Part shown: one piece after another, positions 12,838 to 23,653 of the stretch | How the letters are laid out: the number at the start of each line of letters is the position of its first letter | Position numbering within the stretch: position 1 is the first letter of the stretch | Assembly (NCBI RefSeq): GCF_932276165.1 | Contig: NC_064012.1 | Location: 10,423,501 to 10,487,500, forward strand | Length of the DNA: 64,000 bases | Direction: 5' to 3' | DNA from: Plutella xylostella | Taxonomy: Eukaryota > Arthropoda > Insecta > Lepidoptera > Plutellidae | The notes under the pieces: model-generated | What the model was told of the DNA's origin: nothing | What the model saw: the letters and a program-made list of their open reading frames with translations, nothing else | The model's database searches: none | Translations under genes and position numbers: made by a program

Positions 12838-13655
12838 GGGTAACGTAACGTACCTTGGGACGCTTGTACCTCGGGACATTGATTGTATTTTAAAAACCGG
12901 CTAAATAAACACATTAAAATTCTACCCTAGGTATAGTATTTTACTCGCTTGGCAAAACTAGTGAGTCTCGTGATCATACCAGCATCGAGTATGTGGTGAA
13001 GACAATATGAAGTTTTTTGGAGTCAAAAGTAGCTTTTGTATAGTTTTTTGTGTTGCTTTATCTCATTGAGGCATGCTCAAAATAAAGACATGGATGTCAC
13101 GTATAACTTTTCAGTTATTTAATTTTATGACATGGCAATTATCTGAAAGATTCCTATTAATCAAAAATAAATATATTTAAATTTTGGTTAAATATTGCTT
13201 TTTTGTACCTTGGGACACGATTAAATTTGTACCTTGGGACACTGTTTCCTATGGCTTTGTACTATGGAAAATGCAAACATCTAAATAACGCCTTATATCT
13301 CTGTTCTTATTAGTGCCAGAGTGAAACTAGACAGAAGGGAGATGCAGTAAATCAATAAGAACAGAGATATAAAGCGTTATTTAGAAGTTTGCATTTTCCA
13401 TAGTACAAAGCTATAGGAAACAGTGTCCCAAGGTACAAACGTGTAACGTACCTTGGGTCAAAACAAGCCTTTTTACTTTTATCTTAATTTAATAAAATCT
13501 GGCCACACTAAAGCTTTAGCACAAATACTAGTGATAATAGATTATATATCCTACCGAATAAAGAAAATTTCACATTAATATCTTAGTTGTACGCTGCGAT
13601 AGCTTCATTTAAAGTTGGGGTAGTCGAAAATGTCCCTAGGTACGTTACGTTACCC
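12838..13655. mobile_element. Nested foldback DNA element, TA-flanked
   Basis: An 818-bp element. The outer inverted ends read GGGTAACGTAACGTACC on the left and the reverse complement on the right, both flanked by TA (12836-12837 and 13656-13657). A second palindrome lies inside: arms of about 84 bp (about 13226-13309 and 13356-13439) separated by a loop of about 46 nt. The motif GTACCTTGGGAC or a close variant occurs repeatedly near both the outer ends and the inner arms. There is no coding capacity. The TA flanks fit a Tc1/mariner-type non-autonomous element, but the family is not recognised. Confidence 0.75.
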
Positions 13656-13657
13656 TA

Positions 13658-15820
13658 CGTAATAAATATTATTTTTCGATCGAAGATTATAACTTTTTAA
13701 GTTCACAAACTGTGCATTCACACTGTAGAGTCGAAGCGAGACGTCTCTGAAGTTTTTAAAGGTCAAAGGACAAACTTCCCAACACGAAACATTCAGAGAA
13801 AGTTCATAAAACACTTCCTAATTACTTCCAGCGCCATTTGTATTACATATGTACGTATTAGTAAGTTTAACAGCACATGACGTCACACAATTTATATCCA
13901 ATTTCCATAATTTAATAGGAAATAAGTTAAGAGGTGGAAAATAAGCCGTCGTATACTTGACTGCGTTTTGTGCCCAGAAGGGTATTGCGTTTATCCATTT
14001 AAAAGTCTGCGTTTATGTACTGAATGCGGTGTCATTGTGGATTTAGGAAGCTACTGTTGGTCGGAGCCCTAGTGTGTTGATAGAGATTAGTGTATTAATA
14101 ACTAGCTTTCGCCAGCGAGCCTCGCTTCGCCTCGATCACAATCGAAGTTTGCCTCAAACTTACACTACTACTTACTACTAATATTATAAATAAACGTAAC
14201 ACTAGTAGGATGATTAAAAAATATTTTCATAAAACAAAATATCTTTCTCAGCTGTTTTATGAAAGGTAGATTGACGATAAAGTCTCGGATTTTTTTAAAA
14301 ATAAGTAGGAATGTCCTAGTTGGATTGCTAACTTAGAATAAACCCCTAGAGCAGAATAACTCTTTTTACAGTAGGTAACATACGTAAAACTTTGTAAAAA
14401 CTGGCTTTTGGCTAAACCAAAACACATTTTGCGTAAAACACTGCAAAGATAAACTGCCGTTCGTGAATACTTATAAATAGATATGACTTTATTGAATCGT
14501 CACTTCCTAGTGCGGCCCGCAAATTCAATAATCTCTAGGTGCCGTTCCCCCAAAACAAATTGAAGTAAAACGCAAATCTCCGCCGTAGAGTCGAAAATCT
14601 ATAAATTAAATCGACTTACCTAAACACCAATAGGAAGCTTTCCAGCCACCACCTAAGGATTATGCACCAATCGTTCACAAGAGTTTGAATTTAGAATTTC
14701 CTGCGGCTCACTCAAGCCGGCGCGATCGGATATGTATTGACAGCTCGCTTGATTAGCGGTTCAATCTTGTTACTACGTAAATTAAGGGGGAATTTCAATA
14801 TTATGTATAATGAGTTTTTTTCTTCTCATTTTTTCTTCAGCTGCTCTTTACGTCGAACTTGCATACAAAGTGTAAGGTATTCTACAAGACAATGTATTTA
14901 TACACAGTGTTGCAAAAGCCGTATTGTACTCCGAAAGAGGGTGACTCAAGGGCTACTACTTATGCCCTGTATAAGTAATAAATATAACTGCAGATGTATA
15001 TTAATTTGCCTGTTTCACAATGTCTGGATAGTGGCTTCTTGTAAGAGGCTGTTACTCTGTGTGCGACAGCATGTCTTTTAACCCACAAGTCACAAGTAGC
15101 CATGTCCCGATATTGTGAAACAGGTCCTAAGTAAATTATAAGTTACATACATAATTTACTTAATTGGGTTTATAAATTTAATAAGTTCAATATAACCTAA
15201 CCCATCTCAATTCAACCCAGTTACATAATGTGTACTTAATTTGAGGCAGCGATGCACGCTCAAATCAGAACTGAGGACCACCTGCTTTGTCGCATTCAAT
15301 AAGCAAAGCAGCTGTGATTATTAGTTATTGACGTCAATAGGTTACCAGCATATGGCCTGGCAATGCCTGCAACTAGATTACCTAGGTCTAGGTACTAAGC
15401 AATGCTTAGAGTAAGTCATATTGCTTCATCATTACCTGTCTGCTCATGATCTAACTCTATACAATCCTGGATCCTGACACTGAGTATTCATCAATCTATT
15501 GATATTGTTTCCCTAAAAGGTTCAGTTGTTCGTGTGATTAATGTAATAATAACTTAAATTGCACTATAATCATTTTATCTATAGTTATTTTGGAAAAAAA
15601 TTATAACCATCTACGGCTTACCAGGTTGCCTAGTATAGTAGCTTAGCCTACGTACATACAATATAATTTTTAACCTAAAGATATGTGCGACGACGAGCAA
15701 AGCGATATGAGTAGGTACGTAAAAGCAAACCAAACCGTAGCGTAGCGAAATTGGAGCGTCCCCGTTAGCACAAACTGGTGCCTAGATAAAACCAAACATT
15801 TATCACTAAACAACCCAAAA
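13658..15820. other. Gene-free region with transposon fragments
   Basis: No gene is seen. A Helitron-tail-like fragment in reverse orientation starts at about 14101 (ACTAGCTTTCGCC). A Helitron-head-like ACTAATATTATAAAT lies at about 14175. A damaged GTGTTGCAAAA-type end lies at about 14906. The frames at 14.7-15.1 and 15.7-15.9 kb overlap repeats and are not credible genes. Confidence 0.4.
15005..15132. mobile_element. Degenerate copy of PIF/Harbinger-like MITE
   Basis: The left end GCCTGTTTCACAATGTCTGG and right end ATTGTGAAACAGGTCC match the inverted ends of the MITEs at 33720 and 63819. The middle is diverged and the target duplication is not clear. Confidence 0.55.
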
Positions 15821-15824
15821 ACTA

Positions 15825-16067
15825 CACACCTTGTACTCATCTCATGTACTCCCTTGCGAGGTAAGAAGAGGTGCATTGCTGCACCCACTTTTCGCCAGTG
15901 TTAGTCCTAATGTAATAGGGGGCGGGCCTATTGCCATTTTACGGGCACATCAAAGACCCGAGAACAAATATCTATGTTTAAACTAATATCTGCCCTAGCC
16001 GGGAATCGATCCCGGGACCTTCGGCTCAGTAGTCAGGGTCACTAACCACTACGCCATTCGGTCGTCC
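15825..16067 (-). repeat. tRNA-derived SINE, tail-truncated
   Basis: On the minus strand the tRNA-like head (GGCGTAGTGGTTAGTGACCC, then a GATCGATTCCCGGC-type B box) lies at the right edge. The body runs to CAAGGTGTG at the left edge. It belongs to the same family as the copies at 35691, 36700 and 41387, with several substitutions and no clear target duplication. Confidence 0.8.
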
Positions 16068-16069
16068 CA

Positions 16070-18071
16070 TACACATGAACATCACTATTGTCTAATTATC
16101 CGGGTTTTTACAATATACCTAGGATTTTCGCAAATCATCCTAAGTACGACATAAATACAAAAGGCAGTAAATGAAATTAGTTGACGCGCCGTTGTAAGCG
16201 CGGGTAATTTCCGAGTCGGCCCGCACTCTCGCCTCCATTTCCGATTTATCTCTTATATTAGCGAAGGTTCTAGCCTTCATTATGACGGCTGCACATCCTG
16301 GGAGGAGCTTCGGGTACTTACTTCCCTAGTACATTATGTACTGGGATACTGTGAGAAAGTAATAGATAATGATTAGGTATCTTGTGGGAAATACAGGTGT
16401 TGAAAAGGGCGAATAAAGCTAAGGTAATTAAATTTCAAATTAAAATATAATAGTGGGAAGAGGCTGGGAAACTTATACATAGAGTTTAATTTTATTACAT
16501 TTTCGGTCAGAATTGGTGATAACCAGAGACATTAACGAATCCAATAATAACGAGTAACGTCTGGTGAGCTGGGCAGGTATAGTGGTACACCATGCAATAA
16601 ATATCGCCGTTACTGCTACGTTACTACGCTCGGCCGTCAGTAAACATGCATAAGGGCGGCGGTACACTGCAGGTAACTAGTGCAAATAGTCATAAAGCCA
16701 AGTACAGGCGGTTCCACAATCAATCGTACGAGTTGCACCTATGGTGTTCTAAATAACTGAGTTTCACACTGAGCTCTAAATATTTATTTATTTATTTAAT
16801 TCTTTATTGCACGAATAAAAAATATATGTACAAAAGGCGGGCTTAATGCTAAGAGCATTTTCTGCCAGTCAACCTAAATAAGTAGTTTTTGGGGCTTTGC
16901 TTGATATACGTAAGTCAGCATTCAGGATGGCCGGAATAAATCTTTGCTGAGCAGCGCATTTTAATACATATTTTTTTAATATTTCGAAAGTTGTAATAGT
17001 TTTTCAAATCTGCATTATCATAAAACACATAATTTTAAAAGTTCAAACTACATGACTACCTGTTTAATACACTTTATACTTAAATGATTGAGTTAAAAAT
17101 TAATAAAAAAAGGTAAAAGACTAAGGATCGATATAAGTTTTATCGACTAAAAAATCCTGTAAGTAATACCTACATATTTTCACAGATCAAGAACTCAAAA
17201 AATTACGGCATGTACCTATCTCATGAAATTGATCAAAATGTATTACAATTAGTTTTAAAATGGAGCCACCTGTACATACATATATGTCTGGGTTGGCTAA
17301 TATTTAACGTGAATGATTAAGGAGGGTAGGCATAATAAAGTTATACTTTATTGACAACGGTCATGGTGTCTATTTGTGCGTCAAAGGCGCTCCCTATGAC
17401 GCCCTCTAAGGCTATAAGTACACATACGATAATATGTTATTCTTACCTATGCAAACATAGTTCCTAAATAATACGCAATGTATGGTGCCTTGCCTACCTT
17501 CGTAATAGGTATTATGGATACTATACAGAGGGTGTACTCGTACCCAGTCAGTGCTTACGTCAAGCAAGTAAGAGCTCACACTAGGTAAATTAGGAAAAAA
17601 ATCCGAAATACACATAAGTACATACAGATGTAACTTAGCCACTAAAAAGTTTAACCTAAGTCGCTTTTCGCTCCTGTTTGTATCTATGTATGTATGCTTA
17701 GATATTTTAAACTAAACAACGGATTTATTTTTAAGTGGAAGGTTTAAGTGCCATTTTCTCTATTGTCGGTTATCTAACCGACAGGGATTGATTTATAAAT
17801 TAAAGGACATCTCTATATAAAATTCATGACAGATGTGTCAAAAGTTAACCACTACTCCCTGGTTATGCTCTAACCGAGAATGGAGAAATTGGCACTTATT
17901 TACCTTTTATTCCTGAATTCCTACGGGCAAACCTTTTTTCGAAGAAGAGGCCGCGGGAAAAGCTAGTCGATTCTACTCGATACACAAAAATAATCTCTTC
18001 AAGTCACAATGCAATATGACTTTATTGAAATCCTGGTTGTACATAAGTATATCTATCTGTTAATCCAATAC
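16070..18071. other. Gene-free region with LINE 3' debris
   Basis: At about 16780-16930 a TTTA-type microsatellite abuts TTCTTTATTGCACGAATAAA and GGCGGGCTTAATGC, resembling the reversed 3' end of a non-LTR retrotransposon common in Lepidoptera. A Helitron-like tail ends in AAAGCTAG at about 17968. No gene is supported. Confidence 0.4.
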
Positions 18072-18213
18072 AGGGGAGTCACTCTATATGTCGAAAAACG
18101 AAGTTTCGGAGCGCTGCTGCGCGAGCCACGACTCTATCTCGTTGTATTAAATGTGCCGATTGCAGGACAACTCTCGTTCGTTCATTTTTCGTCAGTATAG
18201 AGTAACCCCCCTG
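18072..18213 (+). mobile_element. ~140-bp MITE, copy 1 (GGGGTCACTCTATA ends)
   Basis: The ends CAGGGGAGTCACTCTATA and TATAGAGTAACCCCCCTG are inverted. The interior shares AAACGAAGTTTCG and AGCGCTGCTGCGCGA with the copies at 20208 and 21100. The superfamily is unresolved because I found no clear target duplication. Confidence 0.7.
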
Positions 18214-20207
18214 AACATCTAAACCCCTCGCAGCTAAATATCCACCACTTTTCAACCCACTAACAGGGAATCCTAGCGAGTATGCCAATCTTCAGGCCTT
18301 TGATATGTTGCCCAAACCATGTTTAGCTTTCATGTCACAGCTTAAACTAGGTTATTCAGATTTTAAGACTATTTAGTTAGCCTAGGGACCTAACTAATAC
18401 TAGGCTAATATTTGGTTTTAGCTGCTCGGTCGGCTGACAAATTGATAAGCTTTTAGGGCTCGGGGATTATGTTTGAATGATAGGTAAAGCGTAGGGACAT
18501 AGGTTTCAATACACTGTGGGCCGAAGGGAACTGACTCTTATTAGAGTCATAATGATACCTGTGTTCTTTGATCCAGACTGTACAATAAAAACGATCATAA
18601 AATTAATATTTTTAAACCTCACATCACAACACATAACATAGGACTTTCTACATAAGTCCATAAAAGGCTGAATGTTAATATTTAAAAAAAAAACATTTTA
18701 TTTTTGTGTTTCAAATTCCAACGCAACCTCAGTATGCAAGGTAGATCATGAAGATTAGCCCAGTAAAAGTTGGTCAAATCATCTTGTCATGCTCACAAAG
18801 GGTGTTGTACTGGACCGGACAAAGCCAGGCGCGATTCCATTATTTATTATGTCGACTACACTGCAACGTACACTTTAGTGAGGCTGAGGCACTGGACTCC
18901 TTGCTATAGGCGAGCGGAATAGCCCTTAGCTTATTAATAATTATATTCTTCAGCTGCAGAAGTCGTGACCTACATGTATAGGTAGGTATTAAGAATATTT
19001 TTTCACGGTGGTGAAAAGTGATTTTGTTGAAGTTACAAAACGTACCCCTATCTACGAGTAGTATGAGATAGGCTATTCAAAATGCCAAATTTCAGTTTTT
19101 ACAAACATTCTCTATAATACACACCATACACAAACACAAAGATGACACTAAAACTTGTAAGTACCACCCTTTATTTCCAACGTTGGAAACGCTTAAGCGT
19201 AAGCGTATGACTCCGCCAGTCCGGTAAGTCTCGGGCCTCGGGCTCAATATAATATTAAAAGGTACTACGTCTGGAGTTCGGGGTTAATCTTTAATGGGCT
19301 CGCATGCTTTACCTCTAGCACTGCTTGCCTTTATATTGTAATGAGCCTGGAATATTTAGGCGGACTTCAAGATGAACGGAATTTGCACTGAGATTCATAC
19401 TGTCAAGCTTGAATAGATTACTCGGGCCGTTGTTAGGAAACGTTTCGGCGTTTGGGACCATTTTGGGTACGTCCTTGGCACGTTAGTCGCTTGAAATCTA
19501 GAATCGAGTGAAAGATTTGACTACTTTACTAAGTTTGTCACATAGTTCATAAGTATGTTAGTAGGTACGTTATGTCGATTAAATACGCATGATTTTACAT
19601 TGAGTTCCATTTCCATGATACACGACGTTAAGTTTAACTAATTAAATTTTACAGACAGTAGACCAATTAAATTGGTAAGGTTTATTTTTCCTAACGTAAT
19701 TTATAAAGGACACGAAAAGACATATATTTAGTACGATTCTGTCCATTATATTATTACACGGCTAGTAATTCCTGGTATTCCGTACGTCGACCATGACACG
19801 AGTTTACTTAATTAACAGTAAGTATAACTTAATTAACGCCTGCAGAAGTTTCACATATAGTTTTGGATAACATTCTACAGCCGTGTCGTGACTCGTGATA
19901 CACACCAACTTTTCACAAACGACTAATTAAATTATTGCTAACTTTTGGCCCCGACTTGCAGTGCAGTGTAAGTCTGTATCTAATCTAATCTGTGTATGTT
20001 TGTATCGATGGGCCCATTCGTTTTATACCATAAAGGGCACTAGAATTAAAAGATATATATACTCAGTCACGCTCATATGAAATAATAGCTACCTCTTTTA
20101 ATCTCGATATGTTTATCGAAACCACACACAATGTTCGCGAGTAGGAATAGTTGCACAATCACATAATGGGGAAAAAGTAAAGCATACTCATCAGTGACCC
20201 AGAGCCA
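18214..20207. other. Gene-free AT-rich region
   Basis: No gene, long repeat or RNA gene is recognised. All reading frames are short and carry no recognisable domain. Confidence 0.4.
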
Positions 20208-20345
20208 AAGGGGTCACTCTAAACGACACAAAACGAAGTTTCGAAGCGCTGCTGCGCAAGCCATGCCTCTATCTCGTTGTATTAAACGTGTCGATTGCAC
20301 AACAGCTGTCGTTAGTTCGTTTATCGCCAGTGTAGAGTGACCCTG
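20208..20345 (+). mobile_element. ~140-bp MITE, copy 2
   Basis: Starts GGGGTCACTCTA and ends TAGAGTGACCCTG. It shares the AAACGAAGTTTCGAAGCGCT core and the TCTCGTTGTATTAAACGTG segment with copy 1. Same orientation as copy 1. Confidence 0.7.
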
Positions 20346-21099
20346 CATCAGGGCCGTGCGTGGCCCGTGTACGCATCGTAAGTGCACTTGCGGTGGCACC
20401 CCTAGGGGCAGACCCCTCGCTGCCAACCCTAGCCGTGCTACAGATAAAATTATGCACTAAGCTCGCTCAATTACATTTTTAACCGTTCAGTGAAAATAGG
20501 CGTGTTATAAGTATAAATCAGATCCGTTTGTGAAATGGAATCGTATATAGATTCGTAATCGTATGTTTTTTAAAGACGTCATGATGGTGACTCTTTTGTG
20601 GTGAAGAAGATTTTGTTCCCTGTCCGTAGCGTATATTGCTGACGGGTCTTCGCTGTTAATGTGGCGATAACTTGCCTGCCAAGCATTGGGTTATAGCCTC
20701 TGTGCAACTCAAGAAGTTGATTATTTTAAGAGCAAATAATTTTTGGTTCGAAATGTCAGTTTGTTTAGTTTTCAGAGTCTTATTACTATCACACAAATGT
20801 CTCAGTATGTTAAAAGTAAACCTCACAGACACGTAGGTAATAGTCCCTAAGGTAAAATAATCACACTCATTACCTAGTTATATGTACTTAATTATTGGGG
20901 GTATTTAATTCCAACTTCGGGCAGTTCATTGAATCGGTGACGCGACGCTCGGCTGGATCCCGGCGTTTAATTCCATTTCGAAGAAGTTTTACTATAGCCG
21001 CAGATTGCATAGCACGTAACCATAGTGGTTGGCAAGTGCGGTGTATGTGGGTCTGTAAACAAATAACACTGTTACTAGGAATCGTACAGTCGAGCGCTC
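20346..21099. other. Gene-free region
   Basis: Nothing recognisable. The reading frames on both strands near 20.9-21.1 kb run into MITE copy 3 and are not credible genes. Confidence 0.35.
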
Positions 21100-21242
21100 C
21101 TGTGGGGTTAACTCTATACTGACGAAAAACGAACGAACGAGAGCTGTCGTGCAATCGGCACGTTTAACACAGCAAGTTAGAATCGAGGTTCGCGCAGTAG
21201 CGCTTCGAAACTTCGTTTTCGTCATATAGAGTGACCCCTCTG
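21100..21242 (-). mobile_element. ~140-bp MITE, copy 3, reversed
   Basis: Same family as 18072 and 20208 but in reverse orientation. The right edge TATAGAGTGACCCCTCTG is the left end of the family reversed, and CGAAACTTCGTTTTCG is the shared core reversed. The target duplication is unclear. Confidence 0.7.
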
Positions 21243-22112
21243 TTCCCAAGCCACATGCGCTCGTCAAACTGTGCAACCTGCTGAAATGATTTCGATACTA
21301 TTGTGTACGGGAATTATGTATGCCCAAGCCAAGATTGGTGTGGCCAAACATGCTGATTATTCAGTCGCACAGAATCTTTAAGTCGTTATAGACGTACTAC
21401 GTAGTAGTTACCTCTAAGAATGAGGATATTTCATAATTATAATGTTTATCCAAGTAAGGGTGGAATTTTATCATTAACCTTCCCGTTGTCACGTGAAATA
21501 GAAGAGTCAATCTTGCCCCGATGCACCGCTCAATGCAACAAGAGCCTCGGCGACGCAAATTATATTTTTAAACCCCATCAAGAGGCCAATCCAGCCGCAG
21601 ATCGCCCTCTAATAGTGTCCAACTGTCCGATCGGAATTCAATTCTATTCGACGAATTTGATGCGGAGCCAACGAAAAGTGACGTCTAAGGTAATTAGGCT
21701 ATGGTCCATATTATCTGTGGCCAGCATGCGTCCGTGGGCGTCTTGTTCGCCCTGAACACGGGAATTCGATTAGGTGCGGAATAATTGGAAAGCCTGAGGG
21801 AATCCGGCCACCTTCGGAGGATTCAATCTAAGTCTGACCTCTATGTTCAAGCAATTACTATAATAAACGTAGGTCTAAGTTTATCTTGTCACCCGGACAG
21901 GGCGCCGGCTCTATGCCATCCTCAATCTGAGATGGCCATTTGGCTGCTAACTAGCTTTTCTTCGCTGTCAGAAATTATCGACGTTAATCAGTAATTAGAT
22001 CAGGCGTACGCATGGCCAATACTAATAGTTTCATCATATAATTGATTTCAAATTTGGATCAAATTAACTAAAATGTATAGCTTTTAATTTTAACGATAGT
22101 TACTGTGTAATA
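21243..22112. other. Non-coding region of moderate GC
   Basis: The block at about 21480-21850 is less AT-rich than its surroundings and contains several AATTAG/TAATTAG homeodomain-type sites. Its frames show no domain. It could be a conserved non-coding element, but only cross-species alignment would show that. Confidence 0.3.
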
Positions 22113-22350
22113 CACTCACGGGCAATGATAAAGTTCCACTCGCAAAATGCCGGCACCAAACAATCCCAACCCAATTTTTTCGGATATTTAATTTAAAATT
22201 TGAACAAAATATTACTGTTCTTAGTTGATAATATCCCAATGCCCTGTTAAATGTACTTCAATGTTACAGAAGGCTTCATTAAGCTAGCCTTTTTCGTTAA
22301 GGAGTAATTTGGTGCTTTTCTCAGTGGAACCTTTTCATTGCCCGTGAGTT
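22113..22350. mobile_element. TA-flanked MITE, GGCAATGA-AAGTTCCAC family, complete
   Basis: A 238-bp element with inverted ends CACTCACGGGCAATGATAAA (left) and AACTCACGGGCAATGAAAAG (right, reverse complement). It is flanked by TA on both sides (22111-22112 and 22351-22352). Related copies lie at 27483, 27851 and 29637, with a half copy at 33673. Confidence 0.75.
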
Positions 22351-22407
22351 TATATGTAGTTTGTAACCTCGTTGTAATATAATATTATTTAATTTTAGTG
22401 TCTACGA

Positions 22408-22573
22408 CGGGCTGAGCAGCGGAGTGGTGAAACAGCGACTGCGGAGCAGATCGGCACTACGGCAGCGGAGTGGCAGAGCAACGGCAGCGGAGTGGCAGAG
22501 CGACGGCAGCAGAGTAGCAGTTCCGCGGCAACGGAGTAGCAGAGCGACAGCAGCGGAGTAGCAGGGCGACGCA
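22408..22573. repeat. Minisatellite, ~22-bp unit
   Basis: Imperfect tandem units of the form ACGGCAGCGGAGTGGCAGAGCG repeat through this interval, with one expanded unit in the middle. The array is GC-rich within AT-rich DNA. Frames through it translate into repetitive Ser/Ala/Cys/Leu strings, so it is not a gene. Confidence 0.75.
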
Positions 22574-23614
22574 GCTGGCAACATGATGTGACGCCACCTC
22601 CACGCAAAACACTGTAGAACCATACTCACTTGCTCTTTTTCAGGTAAGTCCGTATATATCTGCCATAATATAATGACATATTGAATTAAACATAAATATC
22701 GAGGACACAGGTCGATGCCACTAATGCACGAACTCCGAATGCACATTACCTGCACACCAATGGCAACTTAAACTTTCAGCAGTTCTAAAAATATGTTTAT
22801 TGATTTCGATTTTACGTGAATACGCTATTACGTGAATCGCATATCTAGGCGTAGATGCAGAGTTTGCGATTATTGCGTTTGTGTAGTGGAAGAGAGAGGT
22901 GGAGTAGGGTACCGTGGCCGAGTGGCGGGCTGGCGGCGGCGGAACTATCTGGGAACCCACAGCTGCCGCAGCCCTAAGCCGCCTCATTGCTCATTGCTAT
23001 TTAATACGGACGCGGTACGCATTTCCGGTTAACTAATTCATATTTTATGTATTAGTCTCATCTCGTCCCATTTGGTACGTTCAATTTATGAAAGCACATG
23101 CGCATTTAAATCATAACTGAGTTTAATTATGTACACATAATGACATGTAGCTACATTTCTGTAGTGTAAACAACAGATGTGGTGGATTTGAAATGGTACC
23201 GTATCGCACTAATATGGCCAATGCCGTCCGAATACTGGTAGATAGAGGTAAAATACGGCTATGTGGGTCATGTTTCTCCATCGCCAATTGTTCATATAGA
23301 CGAATAAGCTCACCTCAATTGTCAATTCATAGATACGTTAGTGTTCAGTGATTGTTTCGGCGGGTCTGCAGAGGCCTGCGAATTTCTTGGGCAACGTTTC
23401 CAGCAGTAGATATTCTAATCTCTTTGAGGCTTGCCGAATGTATTCAAGGGGTTTCAGCTAACGCATTTCTCGTGTACCGTCAAAAGGTTGCATAGTACAT
23501 GAACAACGTTACAGCCCAGCATAGGGAATAAACTATTGTTTTTGTTTTGTCTTTGAACAATAACTTAATTAAAAACTTTAAAAAATTGCTGTAATATTTA
23601 TAGCAATGAACATT

Positions 23615-23653
23615 GATGGAAAAGCAGTAGGAACTTCCTACTGCTTTTCCATC
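23615..23653. repeat. Perfect 19-bp inverted repeat with 1-nt loop
   Basis: GATGGAAAAGCAGTAGGAA (23615-23633), one C, then its exact reverse complement (23635-23653). An essentially uninterrupted 39-bp palindrome of this kind is unstable in replication, so its persistence suggests recent origin. Confidence 0.85.

Noticed and set aside
21420..21994. Two plus-strand frames of 111 and 69 codons as exons
   Set aside because: No similarity to known domains and no convincing splice sites framing them; left as possible non-coding conserved DNA.
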